DNA from: Nemertoderma westbladi
Taxonomy: Eukaryota > Xenacoelomorpha > Nemertodermatida > Nemertodermatidae
Assembly (NCBI GenBank): GCA_032718475.1
Contig: JAUCBJ010001862.1
Coordinates: forward strand, 1-57,550
Direction of reading: 5' to 3'
Length of the DNA stretch: 57,550 nucleotides
Made by a program: the position numbers and the translations under genes. Positions 1 through 11,885 of the stretch are shown here, piece by piece. The notes under the pieces were generated by a model that saw only the letters and a list, made by a program, of their open reading frames with translations, searched no databases and was not told the origin of the DNA. The first letter of the stretch is position 1. Each line of letters opens with the position of its first letter.

Positions 1-560
1 CTATACATATTATAATATCTGCAATTTAATTCGAATTATTATTATATAAAAGATTTTTTATAGAATTAATTTATATAATAAAAGCTTATTTAAGCTTGTA
101 CACAGGTTTGTCAATTCCTTACTCTCTGGTTTGGTTTAGTTTTCCGTTGTACGGTGTCTAGTTATTATTACCAAAACAATAAACGAAAGTCAATCAAAAG
201 CACTGGTTATTGCAGTATATTTGTGCTAGAAATAAAGTACTCGGCAGTACGGATGGTTACTGGTCATTTCAGTGGTTGTGTATCTCTATTATACTATAGG
301 CTATGGCTAGGCTAGTCTGTTAAGCTGCCTTTAATGTTTTCATGTAATGGTAGCTGGGTTGGCCTATGGCAACCCTACTGCCCAACACAGCTACATCAAG
401 CCCTAATCTGAAGTTAGGCTGATATAATAATTGTAGAAATTCAGCTCAATTTAGTAAATTATGAGTTTTACATAACTGATTAGGCCTACGTGTAATTTAG
501 GTTAAAGATTCGCACAGTAATTCCGTGACGTTTAGTTTTGTAATTACCGTTATGATCAGA
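1..560. other. AT-rich intergenic DNA, no gene seen
   Basis: No reading frame with recognisable protein features lies here. A short phrase around 171-190 (AAACAATAAACGAAAGT) recurs at 3663-3679 and, with changes, near 15860 and inverted near 16450, so part of this stretch is probably dispersed repeat. Confidence 0.5.
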
Positions 561-580
561 ATCCTTTGAAACTCGCAATA

Positions 581-678
581 TGTTTATCACCCGGGTGGAA
601 AACATTTATCACCCGGGCGGCGGGTGATAAATGTTTTTCACTCGGGTGATAAATGTTTTTCATCCGGGTGATAAATGT
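581..678. repeat. Cluster of direct and inverted CCCGGGTGATAAATG units
   Basis: About five copies of a unit containing CCCGGGTGATAAATGTTTT lie here, two in one orientation and three in the other. The two central copies form 17-nt inverted arms (599-615 and 621-637) separated by GGCGG, so the DNA could extrude a strong hairpin. No coding or transposon function can be assigned. It may be a terminus of a fold-back element. Confidence 0.7.
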
Positions 679-859
679 AAGGTCCGAAATACAGGAGGTT
701 TTAGATTTTTACAGAATTCTACAGTACCTGATAAACCGTGTGTGTATATTTCAGGTAAGCCTGTAACGGCAACGAAGTATGAAACGTATCGTACTGTAAT
801 TAACCTCAAACTATGCCCACATGCGATATATTTTCAGAGACACATTTCTATTCCGGACG

Positions 860-1125
860 GTATAAGTATAGCCTATACTAGAATACGCCTATCGTCCCAT
901 AATTTAAAAATTGAAAAAGGCCGATAGAGCCGCATGCCTCGTGCCTCACGCACTTGCGAATGTGACAACTTGTCGGTACAGGATGAATCGCACGTACTGC
1001 TACATTGTCCTCTTACTGTAGACCTGCGCTCAAAATACAAGAATACCATATCTTTTTCGAATGTACAAGATCTGTTTGAAGACGATAGAATGTTAATTTG
1101 TTCTCTATTCATTTCTGATATTTGA
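860..1125 (+). pseudogene. Non-LTR retrotransposon ORF2, 3' end fragment
   Basis: The translated end of a LINE polyprotein is visible. A segment reading RLSSHNLKIEKGR is followed, after an in-frame TAG at 925-927, by a Cys-Cys-His-Cys pattern (CEC..HVLLHC) and LRSKY. LINE ORF2 proteins often end in such a zinc-binding motif after the reverse transcriptase. Nothing of the RT remains upstream, so this is a dead, 5'-truncated remnant. The clade cannot be fixed from so little. Confidence 0.6.
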
Positions 1126-1342
1126 AGTTGGTTTTAAGTAATTTGCCATTATAATAATTAATTGTGCTTATTCAATTTTACTATATAGAGTAGTTCAATT
1201 TTGAATCTGACTGGATTCCGTGGATTAGAGGCAACTGGACACGAATAAAAATGTAAAACAAAACAAGAACAGAGAGAGGAAAAAATACTAATAGAGAGAG
1301 AAAAGGTCAAAGAAAGGCGAAACTGTAATTTATTAAAAGAAA

Positions 1343-2520
1343 TTATTTTAAGTGTAAACGAAAAGCTTTTAGCTTTTTCGCTAATAACTTTTTTGAATTT
1401 GAATTTTTAATATCAGAGGGCAGAGTGTTCCATATTTTAGGGCCTGAGAATTTGAGTGATCGTTGGGTTTGCATTAGGCGCACACGGGGAAGAAAGAAGG
1501 TATTAGAAGATGCAGAGCGTGTATTATATGTGTGGATAGAGCTGGTTTGTTGAAACAAATTTTGTAGTGCGACGGTTTTAGTACCCTTGTGTATATCGTA
1601 CATAAATTTTGCAAATTCAAGATTAAATAATTTGTTTAATGGTAAGATTTTGAGAGATTTATATATAGGACCAGCATGAGATTGGAAGTGATTGAATGTG
1701 ATGGCACGGATTAACTTATTTACCTGTATTTGAATCTTATTTGTATGACTATAGTATGTATTTCCCCAGAGCGGTAAACAGTAAAGTAAAAGAGGGTGTA
1801 TTAGTGCAAAGTACAGTGTCCGTAGAATATGTAATGGTAGTATGTATCTGAGTTTATAAAAAATGCCAGTTGTTTTAGATATTTTTTTAAGTATTTAGTG
1901 ACAGTGCGTTTTCAAGTTTAAACTATTATCGATAAATATTCCCAAAAATTATGTTGCAGATTTATTACATAAGGATTTGGAGCGAATGTTAATAGAAGGG
2001 TTAATTTTTGTTCTAGAATTTTGAAAAAATAAAAATTATGTTTTTTTCAAGTTAAGTGAGAGTTTGTTGTCGATCAGCTAGTTGTCCAATTTGTCTAGTT
2101 CTACATTAACTGTATTTATCAGGGTAATTGGGTTTTTGTCAAAGTGAAGTAGGGTTGTGTCGTCTGCAAACAGTGTTGTCAGTAAAGAGCTGCAGTTCGG
2201 TAAGTCATTAATGTACATTGTACAGTAAGAAGTGTGTTGGGCTCAGTATAGCACCCTGAGGAACTCCACAGGGAGCGCTGGCCGGGGAGGAAATGGTTCC
2301 GTCAATGGAGACAACATGTGATCTGTTTTGTAGAAAAGACCCGAGAAGTTTTAGAGGTTGTCCCCGTATCCTATAACAGTCCAGCTTCTTCATTAAGGTC
2401 CCATGATCGAGAGTGTCAAAAGACTTCCTGATATCAACCGAGATGAGACAGGCAGAGCTACCGCTATCGATAGATTCTTGTATTTGTTCAGTTACTGTGA
2501 GTATAGCGTCAGTTGTAGTA
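1343..2520 (-). pseudogene. CR1/Jockey-type LINE reverse transcriptase, degenerate
   Basis: Read on the minus strand, the fragment shows RT motifs in order: DIRKSFDTLDH near 2440 (catalytic Asp region), GVPQGAILSP near 2265, and FADDTTLLHF near 2150. The characteristic C-terminal tail with YNTRSASSN, RSLKFSGPKIWNTLP and a lysine-rich end lies at 1343-1603. These sit in different frames with stops between them, so the copy is inactive. The order and the tail are typical of CR1/L2/Jockey-like elements. The 5' part (endonuclease, ORF1) is absent; unrelated sequence begins near 2530. Confidence 0.75.
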
Positions 2521-2679
2521 ATGTAGTTTTGTCATAATGTAGGAGTTACTTGCATAAACCACAGGACCGAATTAATTATATCTGTGCTGTGCCATATAAT
2601 AATATACTAATTGTGTTTTCGGTTATTTCTGTATAATTTCTGTGAATTTGTATAATTATTCAGTCAATAAACCATATAC

Positions 2680-2704
2680 AGTATATATATATATTATATA
2701 TATC
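2680..2704. repeat. AT dinucleotide microsatellite
   Basis: A run of alternating TA with one interruption. No associated gene. Confidence 0.8.
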
Positions 2705-3500
2705 GCCATCATTTAATCCCTTATACTAAATCCAAGACAGACAACTTGCTCCAGGATCTATACTTATATTTATTTACTGATTATTTGAGTCATCATCAAC
2801 CCCAACTTGGGTTCAAATGATGATCTTTCCCTGCAGACAAACTATACACTGGAACAAGCTAAAGTTGCTGCTGTTGAATAAACTTTGGAGAATTAATACA
2901 AACTCGATGGTGCTTCCTTCGGTTCTATCACATTTGAGGCACACAGTGACAAACACCTTTCCCCAGTGGCCATTTTTGGACCAATTTGTCTCAAATTTCA
3001 CACAGACACTCTCTGACCTATGTGTAACTTCATAGAAAAAAATTTAAATTAGGTGATTTTCCGCTTCGAGCAGCATGATAGAAAATTATGAGTTTATGGC
3101 TTTTTTTTCCGAAAAGTCAATTTTTGCCTGTTTTCAAATGTGCACCATTTCCTCAATTTTCCTTCAATTTGCCGGAAAATCTACAGACAGACACTCCAGT
3201 TTGTGTATTTAATGTGATGTAAATTTTACGGCTGCAGAGGACGATATGCCCTTCGCGTAGCACGTGAAAAAAACCGTCCGGACCGGTACCTACAGCGCTG
3301 TAAGTAGGCAATCAACTAATAGTCAAATAATATTTTAAATGGGATGTTCAATTGTACCGACGGGCAGTCGGTAGACCTACAGTTGCCAGTTCAAGTGCCT
3401 TGACGATTTACAATTAGTGGACGTCATCTGCAGCCGTCTTTCAGCGGTGGATCAGACCATGGAATACCATGATAAGACATGGTCAGACGGTCTCGGTCTG
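2705..3500. other. Intergenic stretch, no gene seen
   Basis: Two short open frames on opposite strands (2813-3001 and 2817-3035) overlap and show no family features. The phrase CAGACACTC recurs near 3003 and 3188, suggesting degenerate internal repetition. Nothing else is supportable. Confidence 0.4.
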
Positions 3501-3503
3501 TAA

Positions 3504-3636
3504 CCTGCTCCTTTACTAACCTGTCATTTTAATGGCAATGGGACCTAATGTTCTTCGGGACTTAACGCGACTTTACATCTTTGTTTTGTACAGGTCCCAA
3601 AGTGTGTCAGGTCCCGTTGCGATTTAAAGGAGCAGG
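3504..3636. repeat. Short inverted repeat pair, possible small MITE
   Basis: CCTGCTCCTTTA at 3504-3515 is the exact reverse complement of TAAAGGAGCAGG at 3625-3636. The 12-bp arms enclose about 110 bp that also contain repeated GTCCC phrases. No clean target duplication is visible, so a mobile origin is a guess. Confidence 0.35.
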
Positions 3637-4205
3637 ATATAGAGGCGTGTTGGGGGAGCCAAAACAATAAACGAAAGTTTTTACGGGAGTCAGTTAGCCA
3701 GGCTCCCGACCGATCAACAAAGTGGTAGTGCTCATACGCGCTGCTATGGCGGCTTAGAGTCGACTGAGTTCCCCCTTGGGGCCGGCGAAAAAGAGTTCTA
3801 TGAGTTTAACTGAATTGTTAATAGTTTGATATCTGATAGTAACCTTTACTGGTAGGTAGCCTACGGTAGTTGCCGCTCTGTAACGAAGCGATCGAAAACG
3901 ATGCACCTACTCCTACTGCTCTACATAAATGTGCCAACTGGCCTCTTAGGTGGAATACGGCCTACTTGTTAACTAACAAAGTGGATGAATCATATACACT
4001 ACACCAATAGACGGCCTCAGGATAGATACGCCCTGGGGGTGAGCTGGTTGGGTAAGCTGGTTAGCCCACCACCCCATATCACATCCTAACCCTAACCACA
4101 TCTTGTCCTTATATGCTTATAGTGGGTTTCCCTGTAGCTGTAAGTGGGCTTGTTGGGCCAACTTACTGGCTTGGCATTTCTTTAGGTCCAACATTGGTAA
4201 ATTAG

Positions 4206-4227
4206 CCCCCCCCCCCCCCCCCCCCCC
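4206..4227. repeat. Poly-C homopolymer tract
   Basis: A run of about 22 C. Similar long C tracts occur near 12254, 13833 and 44223, so they are a recurring feature of this region. Confidence 0.85.
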
Positions 4228-4380
4228 ATTTTCTAGTAGAAGCGCTTAGCAGTGAGGGTGAATCCGCTAACAAAAGTTAACACATGTTACAAAATTATGA
4301 CCTACATTTTCCTGAAGAGTCGTACAGTTAATCTAATCAACCAGAATGAGCCAACCAAAAGGTTTTACCGACTGCTGGTA

Positions 4381-4458
4381 ATGTTTCCACCGATATGCTA
4401 TAATGTTTCCACCGATATGCTATAATGTTTCCACCGATATCCTGTAATGTTTCCACCA
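4381..4458. repeat. 22-bp tandem repeat, about 3.5 copies
   Basis: The unit beginning ATGTTTCCACCGATATGCTA repeats at 4381, 4403, 4425 and 4447, with the last copies diverging. It lies upstream of the signal-peptide exon and shows no coding signal. Confidence 0.8.
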
Positions 4459-5311
4459 GTAGGCCTATACTTAGATATAATTAATTAATTTTGTAGAATT
4501 ATGAGAGTTTTGGCAACTTATTGGGCAAGTTACTCATTCAGCAAATGGCATATTGGGCAAGGAGTCCGCCGTTACTTCCCAACAAACCCAGTCAGCTATT
4601 CAGATTAACCTGCAGCAAGCTACAGTAGAAGTGCTAGCCAGGAGGAAGAATTACCAGCGACCTACAGTTTCCTAGAAACAGGCTGACGTCAACACACAAT
4701 TTATTAAAACTGATAACCTGGTGCACAGGTGCTGCACGAAGGCCCCATGTAAATTATATTTGGAAATTTCTAAACTTTTGCCAGACTACATTGTGTACCT
4801 TAGTTTGGTTATATTTCATCGAGAATTGATCGATTTGTTAACGTTCAAATATTGGCATTGACAGAACGACAGGTTGATTAATACAGTAGTACCCCTAAAA
4901 CTAAGGTTCACCATGCTTCGTGGCTCGCCCCACAGTTCCAACAAAGGTTACCTTAAATACCCAAGATCAATTATATCCAAGACACATTTTGTGTTCTTAA
5001 CACCAGAATGACTGAATTATTATTTTCGGCACCTTTGATTTTCATTCTGCTATAGAGCCAGCTCTTAATAATTATTGTTGTAATCAATATCCCTTCGTGA
5101 CATTTATTCAATTTTACGTAAATTAAACGAGTTTAAAAAAGTAATTATTATTTCAATAATTTATGTTTTAAACAACTATTCACCTAGAAAGGCAGATGTG
5201 CACTGTTTGGTGTTTGACAGGAAGCCAACTTAAATCACATACTCCCAAATTCATCACTTCCGCCCTGGAAATTTTATAAATTTTATTTTAATTTCCCTAG
5301 GTTACATAATC

Positions 5312-5372
5312 ATGTCGAAGTTAACATTTACATCACTGATACTCGTTATCATCTGTTCTACGTCCAGATCAG
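5312..5372 (+). CDS. Exon 1 of secreted six-cysteine-domain gene: signal peptide
   Basis: ATG at 5312 opens a 20-residue stretch with a basic start (MSK) and a hydrophobic core (LILVIIC) followed by small polar residues, a typical eukaryotic secretion signal. It ends at a GT donor (5373) after the first base of a codon (phase 1), exactly matching the phase of the domain exon at 6657. A pyrimidine tract with TAG ends at 5300, so the transcribed exon may start at 5301 after a 5'-UTR intron. Alternatively TTTATAAATT near 5275 is a TATA box. Joined to the three domain exons it gives 1320 coding nt including the stop (439 residues). The mature protein should be extracellular. Its function is unknown. 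Confidence 0.65.
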
Positions 5373-5701
5373 GTACAGTGGTTTATAAAGTACTATTTTT
5401 ATGTACATACTGAAGAGTTGTACTGTATGCATAGGGTGAAGACAATTTTTTAATCTAATTCAATAATAACTATGTTGTTTAGCTTAAATTAATTTACGTA
5501 CTTAATTTAAGTAGCCTACATACTACAAAATTGTACGCCTATATTCAAATTTTCTATATCCTGAAATTTCAAATTTAAATTACAGTACTTTATGCTGCCA
5601 TTATTAATCAAGATTACCTAAAAACATAAAGAAGAGAGCTAAATACAGTAGCTTTAGGGGTTTCGATGAACAATACCTATAATAATCTACATTACAACAT
5701 T

Positions 5702-6371
5702 AAGGATCCATCCAGTCTAATACAGTATGGCTAGTCTAACCCTCGCATACCAGCACCAATTATTGGAAGATCCATCCAAACTAGGCCTAATACACTAATA
5801 CAGTATGGCTAGTCTAACCCTCGCATACCAGCACCAATTATTGGAAGATCCATCCAAACTAGGCCTAATACACTAATACATTATGGCTAGTCTAACCCTC
5901 GCATACCAGCACCAATTATTGAAAGATCCATCCAAACTAGGCCTAATACACTAATACATTATGGCTAGTCTAACCCTCGCATACCAGCACCAATTATTGG
6001 AAGATCCATCCAAACTAGGCCTAATACACTAATACAGTATGGCTAGTCTAACCCTCGCATACCAGCACCAATTATTGGAAGATCCATCCAAACTAGGCCT
6101 AATACACTAATACAGTATGGCTAGTCTAACCCTCGCATACCAGCACCAATTATTGAAAGATCCATCCAAACTAGGCCTAATACACTAATACAGTATGGCT
6201 AGTCTAACCCTCGCATACCAGCACCAATTATTGGAAGATCCATCCAAACTAGGCCTAATACACTAATACAGTATGGCTAGTCTAACCCTCGCATACCAGC
6301 ACCAATTATTGAAAGATCCATCCAAACTAGGCCTAATACACTAATACAGTATGGCTAGTCTAACCCTCGCA
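5702..6371. repeat. 78-bp tandem repeat array, about 8.6 copies, in intron 1
   Basis: A unit of exactly 78 bp containing AGATCCATCCAAACTAGGCC and CTCGCATACCAGCACCAATT repeats head to tail with very few differences. Variants (GGAAGA or GAAAGA, CAGTATGG or CATTATGG) are scattered among the copies, indicating recent array expansion or conversion. It lies entirely inside the first intron and carries no open frame. Confidence 0.9.
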
Positions 6372-6656
6372 TCCCCAAAATCAAGCATAAACCTTACCGT
6401 CCTACCACCCTTTATACACTACATATGAGTGTTCTCGTTACCTGTACAGTAATTATTTATAATAATACAGTAAGTTAACTTATTGAGAATATGGTGCGTG
6501 GAGTTGTGGATACACAAATCACAAATACATGGCCTATATTCCCCTTCCCCGATCTTTACTTATTTACATGTAGTTTACGAAAATTCGACTGACTCTAACT
6601 AGTGTAGTTTCTTTATATTTCGATAACTTCCTTCATTATTTATGTCATATCTACAG

Positions 6657-7082
6657 CTGATCCCCCAGGCAAGAATACTGTTATTAAGGTGACATTCCAA
6701 AGCAAAAAGTTTGGACCAAGTGCAGTTGAAGATTCGTGTTCACATTCACAAGAAATACAAGTGGGATATGAACAGAGTGATGCGGAAGTGCGTGCTATAA
6801 TCGACAAGTCGGACTACTGCACACAAACCATTACCACCATATCTCAAGCGGTCGCCAGCACCGATCTCTGTTTTGTTGATCGTGATGGCAACAGTATCCA
6901 TTTCAATACCTGGAAAGGACATACTAATTGTGAAAACAATGATAAAATAAAATGTACCGAAAAAGTTATTGTTGACGACAAGAATAAGCTGCCTATAACG
7001 AAATTACAGATTGGGGATACAGGAAGTGACTATGAGATCATGTACAGCGAGGCTGTCAGTGACATAGTTTGCACTAAATTCG
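6657..7082 (+). CDS. Exon 2: six-cysteine secreted domain, copy 1
   Basis: The exon is bounded by a CTACAG acceptor and a G|GTAAGT donor and is phase 1 at both ends (426 nt), so it can be duplicated or skipped without changing frame. It encodes one unit of an unrecognised domain with a landmark order of FxSKKFGP, EDSCSH, DAEVRxIIDKS, CTQTIT, CFVDRDG, KCTEK, VDDKNKLPI, GDTG and SEAVSDIVC. Six cysteines are kept in copies 1 to 3, consistent with three disulfides in a secreted protein. No enzyme motif is visible. It is about 75-80 percent identical by eye to the exon at 15274, implying a fairly recent exon duplication. Confidence 0.75.
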
Positions 7083-8160
7083 GTAAGTTCAGTTATCAGT
7101 ACGGTAGCAGGTTAATATTTCCTAGACACCAAAATTTCTATATTTGAGGTGAAGACATTTTTACACTAATTCACTGATAACAATGTTGATAAGCTTAAAT
7201 TACGTACAAGTACATATTGTAATTGAATATCATTAGTGTCAACATTATATATAATACATTATTAGTTGAATTTATTTTATTGTTATTTTATAAAGGCGCA
7301 GTTTACAAACCCACAGGGAGTTAGATCCGGTTTCTAGGTATAAAGGGGTGTGAAGGGGTTATTTAACACCCGAAGAAGATAAAAAATAATTAATCGGAAG
7401 CTTGTGTAATATTATATTCTATATATTGTTTGATTGTTAAAACATTGTTGTCGATCTCGGATTTATTTAATTTTTCAACAACTCTCCACACCTCTTTTTA
7501 CATTATTAGTATACTGTCGAGTATCGACCCCCCTATATGCAGAATACCGCGTTACCGGTACTTATTTAGAATAATAAGTTAACTTATAGAGAATATGGTG
7601 TGGTTTTGTGTATTTAATTTAATTTAATTCGTACACCAAATACAAAATATGATATAACGGTACACAAAGCACAATAATGTTTAATACTGTAGTATGAAGT
7701 AATAATACAAGTCATAAAATAAAGAAACACTTAATTTAAAGAGACATTATCTAATATGCACTCAATCCAAGGAAGAGAAGTACCGTTTAACATAACCACA
7801 GCTGTCGGTTTTTCCTAAACTCGCCCGAAAGGAATACACTTGGACTTTGCATCCTGACTTTCGGTCAGGTCAGGTTTGCTGGAGTTTCGGATCCAAATTG
7901 GTACTGAAAACCAGCTTATTCTCGGCCCAAACTCCTCACACAGTTTCACCATTGTGCTGAAGACCTACAATTGAAGGACACAACAGAAACAAGTCATCCG
8001 CATAACCGAGAATCCCGAGATAGACAGAACCCACGAGACAAATAATCCCGACACTGAACACATTTAAATCAAGGCTCAATGAACACTATAAAAATTTACC
8101 ATTGAAATTTTATCCGTCCTGGTGGTAGCAATAAGGTAGCAGCAATAAATCCCCAATAAC
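7083..8160 (+). other. Intron DNA with no gene seen
   Basis: AT-rich intron between domain exons 1 and 2. A segment near 7400 (GGAAGCTTGTGTAAT) resembles DNA near 42405 upstream of the FN2 exon, consistent with duplication of a larger genomic block together with the exons. No ORF is convincing. Confidence 0.45.
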
Positions 8161-8400
8161 TCCATATTAATTTTAATTTATATCGCGACATTCGTATTTT
8201 TTATGTATTTAACACTTACTTAATTTTATGAAATATTTTTTAAACTCGATTACATCTGTTTTTACAGTACCTAATTGACTTAATCTGTATTAATTTTAAT
8301 TTATAGCAACACATTCGTATTTTATATGTATATAAGAATTACTTAATTTTATGGAAACATTTTTTATTTTCGTAATTACATTTCGTCAACTAAATAAGTC
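8160..8400. repeat. ~122-bp tandem repeat, left half, split by RTE insertion
   Basis: A unit containing ACATTCGTATTTTATATGTA, TTACTTAATTTTATG and AAACTCGATTACATCTG repeats with a period of about 122 bp. The same unit resumes at 11720 on the far side of the RTE element, so the element landed inside a pre-existing array. Confidence 0.75.
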
Positions 8401-8592
8401 ATTGAGGGCTATAGCGCCTAGGGCACCATTGAAGGCAAAAGCTTGATACGCATCTGCCTTAGAGATGATACACGCCCCGCCCTGTCTATACTGGATGCTC
8501 CTCTACCAGTGTTAGGTAACCTAACCCAGGAGGCACACTTGGTCCAGGGTGTAACAAAAGGACCCCTACAGTCGGCAGCAGGGCTGTAGGCC

Positions 8593-10264
8593 ATGGATAG
8601 GCGGAAGGAAATCAACCAACGGCTAGACATGCTGACAAGGTCGGCGGAAGGTAATCAACCAACGGCGACCTACTGCGAAGACGCTTGTAGGAGTTGCGAC
8701 CACAAGCGGTTTACTCCCGCAACTGAAAGATATGAGTATGAGAACCCTCCAGGAGAAATACCGGCTCGGTCGTCGCCCGGGTCAACAAGGACCGCGTCCC
8801 TCAGTGGTACACCAGGCTGGGGTCGATAAATTGGCTACTGGAACAGAAGACAGAGAAGAAAGAAGAACCAACCTGTTGAAATGTAAAAAGACACTAAAGA
8901 TTGCTACAATGAACGCACGCACGCTGAAAGCACATACCAAACAGGGTGACATGGTCGCTCTGGCAATGGAATATAACATCGACATCCAAGAACATCGGAT
9001 TTGTCATGAAGACACTGCCATGAAGTACAATGACATTGGAAATGGATGGACGTTAGTAACAAGCTCAGCAGTAAGAAACTCAGCCAAGGCATTAATTGGT
9101 GGAGTAGGAATTCTGCTAAGCCCATTTGCACTTAAGACCCTAAACAACATCGAATCTATAAATTCCCGGGTTATGATCGCAACATTTGATGGGAATCCCA
9201 AGGCAACAGTTATATGTTGCTACAATCCAACCAATGCCTCAGAGCCAGAACAATCAGTCAAGTTTTATGAAGAACTGATTGGACTTATAAAGGACATTCC
9301 GAGACACAATGTTAAAGTCATTGCTGGTGACCTGAATGCGCAAATTGGCCCAGAAGACATCAAGGGTTACACCTATAACACCAGTTCTAACAGAAATGGG
9401 TACTTACTTTTAGACCTAATGGAAGAATGTGAATTGATACCAACAAACAACACATTCGCAAAGAGTAAGGGGAAGCTATGGACCTTTCAATACCCTAATG
9501 GAACCAAAGCACAACTGGATTACATCATTATAAACAAAAAGTGGAAAAACAGCATGATCAACTGCGAGGCATATAGCTCGTTCAACCTAATTGGTTCGGA
9601 CCACAGAATTGTGACTGCAGAGATAAGACTCAGTTTGAGAGCCAGCAAACCCAGTACAAGCAAGCAAATCAACTATGACTGGGAGAAACTCAGAACTGAC
9701 AATGCTGTAAAGGATGCTTATACAGTAGAAGTTCAAAACCGCTTTGAAGCACTTCAGTTAATGGATGAAGACCACTCCACCGATTCAATATACCAGAATA
9801 TAATAACAGCCCACAAAGTTACTTGTAAGAGAGAAGATCTTAAAATAGCCTACAAAGTTAAAACCGAACAACCAACAACCAAAAACATTAACAAGGTTGA
9901 GAAAGCTAAGGACGATCTTAAATTGGCCTACAACATCAGCCAGGACAATTACATACAGGATAAAACTGAAGCAATTACAACTGCTCACATACAGCAACAA
10001 TCAAGACTTACCTGGCAAACTGTAAATGAGGTATCTGGTCGGAAAAGTTGTGCAAAGGGGCGCCTCAAAGCCGATAGTCCTGAAGAACGTGTTGGGAAGT
10101 GGAAAAATCACTTCAGCAACTTGCTTGGGCAGCCACCAAACATCGAGGTCAGCCCTACAAGGAAAATATATGACAAGACACTACCTATAGAAACAGGGGA
10201 CTTCACACCTGCTGAACTCCAAAGAAGCATTAAAAGCATGTCCAATAATAAAGCGAGTGGATAA
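8593..10264 (+). pseudogene. RTE ORF, N-terminus and endonuclease domain
   Basis: ATG at 8593 matches the start of the related fragment at 42985 (- strand). The frame then shifts to one continuous from 8732 (510 residues). Counting from 8732, the exonuclease-endonuclease-phosphatase fold runs from about residue 55 (ATMNARTL, the metal-binding Asn) through AGDLNAQIG near 198 to SDHRIV near 289 (catalytic Asp-His). This domain nicks target DNA for target-primed reverse transcription. After about residue 320 there is a linker leading to the RT. The frame stops at NNKASG, where the intact protein would continue into DEIPAEVW, so the stop is a mutation and not the real C-terminus. Confidence 0.8.
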
Positions 10265-10316
10265 GATGAAATCCCAGCGGAGGTATGGAAAACCGGAGTG
10301 CTAAACTAGACCATTA

Positions 10317-11708
10317 TTGAATGTTTGCAACCGGATGTTAAAAGGGGAAAAGCCACCACCAATTTGGACTAAAGGTCAACTAAAGCCTCTCCCCAAGAAA
10401 GGAGACCTCGGCATACCAACAAACTATCGTGGGATCTGTCTGCTTGTGGTAGCTGCCAAAATATACAATAAAATGATTCTATATAGGATTAGGCCTCACA
10501 TAGAGAAACTACTGCATAAGAGCCAAAACGGAATTCGACCAAGTAGATCAACAATAGCTCAGATACTTGCACTACGGAGACTGATTGAAGGAATTAAGTC
10601 AAAGAATCTCCCCGCAGCCATGATATTTGTGGACTTCTTTATTTTTGACTCCATCCATAGAGGTAAAATGCTTGAAATTCTAAGAGCTTATGGAATACCA
10701 GAAGTAATTGTTGCTGACATTAGATTTTTATATTGTGACACAGAAGCGCAGGTACTCTCACCAGATGGTGAAACTGAGTTTTTCTCAATCCTGGCTGGCG
10801 TACTGCAAGGTGACACATTACTATTACTATTACTAGCACCATTACTATTTGTAATTGTGCTGGATTACGCAATGAGGACGGCCACAAAGGGTGAAGATCT
10901 GGGATTCACACTTCAAGAACGCAGAAGTAGTAGATATCCGGCAACTACAGTCACAGACACCGACTTTGCGGATGACATCACCCTGCTCCCTAATACACTA
11001 GCAGATGCACAGCTTCTACTAAATAAAGTGGAGAGGGCTGCTAAGGAGGTTGGATTGCATATAAATGCTACAAAGACCGAATTAATGACCTTTAATGTTG
11101 ATGGAAACTTGACAACCATTGATAATAATCAACTAAGGAAGGTCGATGACTTCCAGTACCTTGGATCATGGATAGAGAGTAGCAAAAAGGACATAGAAGT
11201 TAGGAAAGCAAAGGCTTGGGTAGCTCTATCAAAAATGGATACCTTCTGGAAATCAGATCTCTCCAGGCACCTGAAGACTAAGTTATTTCGAGCCACAGTG
11301 GAAAGTGCATTTTTATACGGGGGTGAGACCTGGACACTGACTAAATCACTTGAACAACAAATTGATGGTTGCTACACAAGACTACTAAGGGCAGCCCTAA
11401 ACATCAGCTGGAGACAACACATGACAAACGCCGAACTTTATGGTACAATACCACCTGTATCAACCACCCTCCGTGAACGCAGATTAAGATTCAGTGGGCA
11501 CTGCTGGCGAAGTAAAGACGAGGTCATAACAGATCTACTTCTCTGGCAACCAACTCATGGAAAGCGTAGTCGTGGACGACCGGCCATAACATATATAGAT
11601 CAACTTGAAAGGGATACTGAACTTGGGAGAAACGAAATTGCGACAACTATGGAGAATCGGGAAGCCTGGAAGGATCTCATTTCCACTGTCCGAGTTCGCT
11701 CGACCTAG
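10317..11708 (+). pseudogene. RTE ORF, reverse transcriptase and C-terminus
   Basis: This is the continuation in another frame of the ORF ending at 10264. RT landmarks are KPLPKKGD, NYRGICLL, FVDFFIFDSIHRG (catalytic Asp box), AGVLQGD, FADDITLLP near residue 218 (the YxDD box as FADD) and FQYLGSWI. The end carries GHCWRSKD, LLWQP and RGRPAITY, typical of RTE C-termini. An expanded TTA run near 10820-10850 inserts extra leucines after QGDT, in frame. The ATG at 10317 is an artefact of the upstream frameshift. Confidence 0.8.
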
Positions 11709-11719
11709 TAGTAGTAGTA

Positions 11720-11885
11720 ATTTTATGGAAACATTTTTTAAACTCGATTACATCTGATCTTATCATCATACAGTACCTAATTGACTTAATCTGTATTAAT
11801 TTATAGCAACACATTCGTATTTTATATGTATATAAGAATTACTTAATTTTATGGAAACATTTTTTAAACTCGTTTACATTTGTTT
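11720..11885. repeat. ~122-bp tandem repeat, right half
   Basis: Units resume directly after the RTE (TAG)n tail: TTTTATGGAAACATTTTTTA recurs at about 11721 and 11849. Together with 8160-8400 this is the original target array. Confidence 0.7.

Larger units (their letters stand above)
8400..11722 (+). mobile_element. RTE-clade non-LTR retrotransposon, nearly full length, inactivated
   Basis: One copy carries an apurinic-type endonuclease then a reverse transcriptase and ends immediately after the ORF in a (TAG)n tail, with almost no 3' UTR; this compact plan is typical of RTE elements. The 5' limit near 8400 is set by where the flanking 122-bp array stops. Relatives in the window (17090, 42690, 43530, 45558) show which parts are original. 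The copy is broken by an early frameshift (about 8640-8730), a TAA at 10262-10264, and a frameshift before 10317. Confidence 0.85.

Noticed and set aside
5702-6371. Regular array considered as a CRISPR
   Set aside because: The 78-bp units are contiguous with no unique spacers and lie in an intron of a eukaryotic gene.
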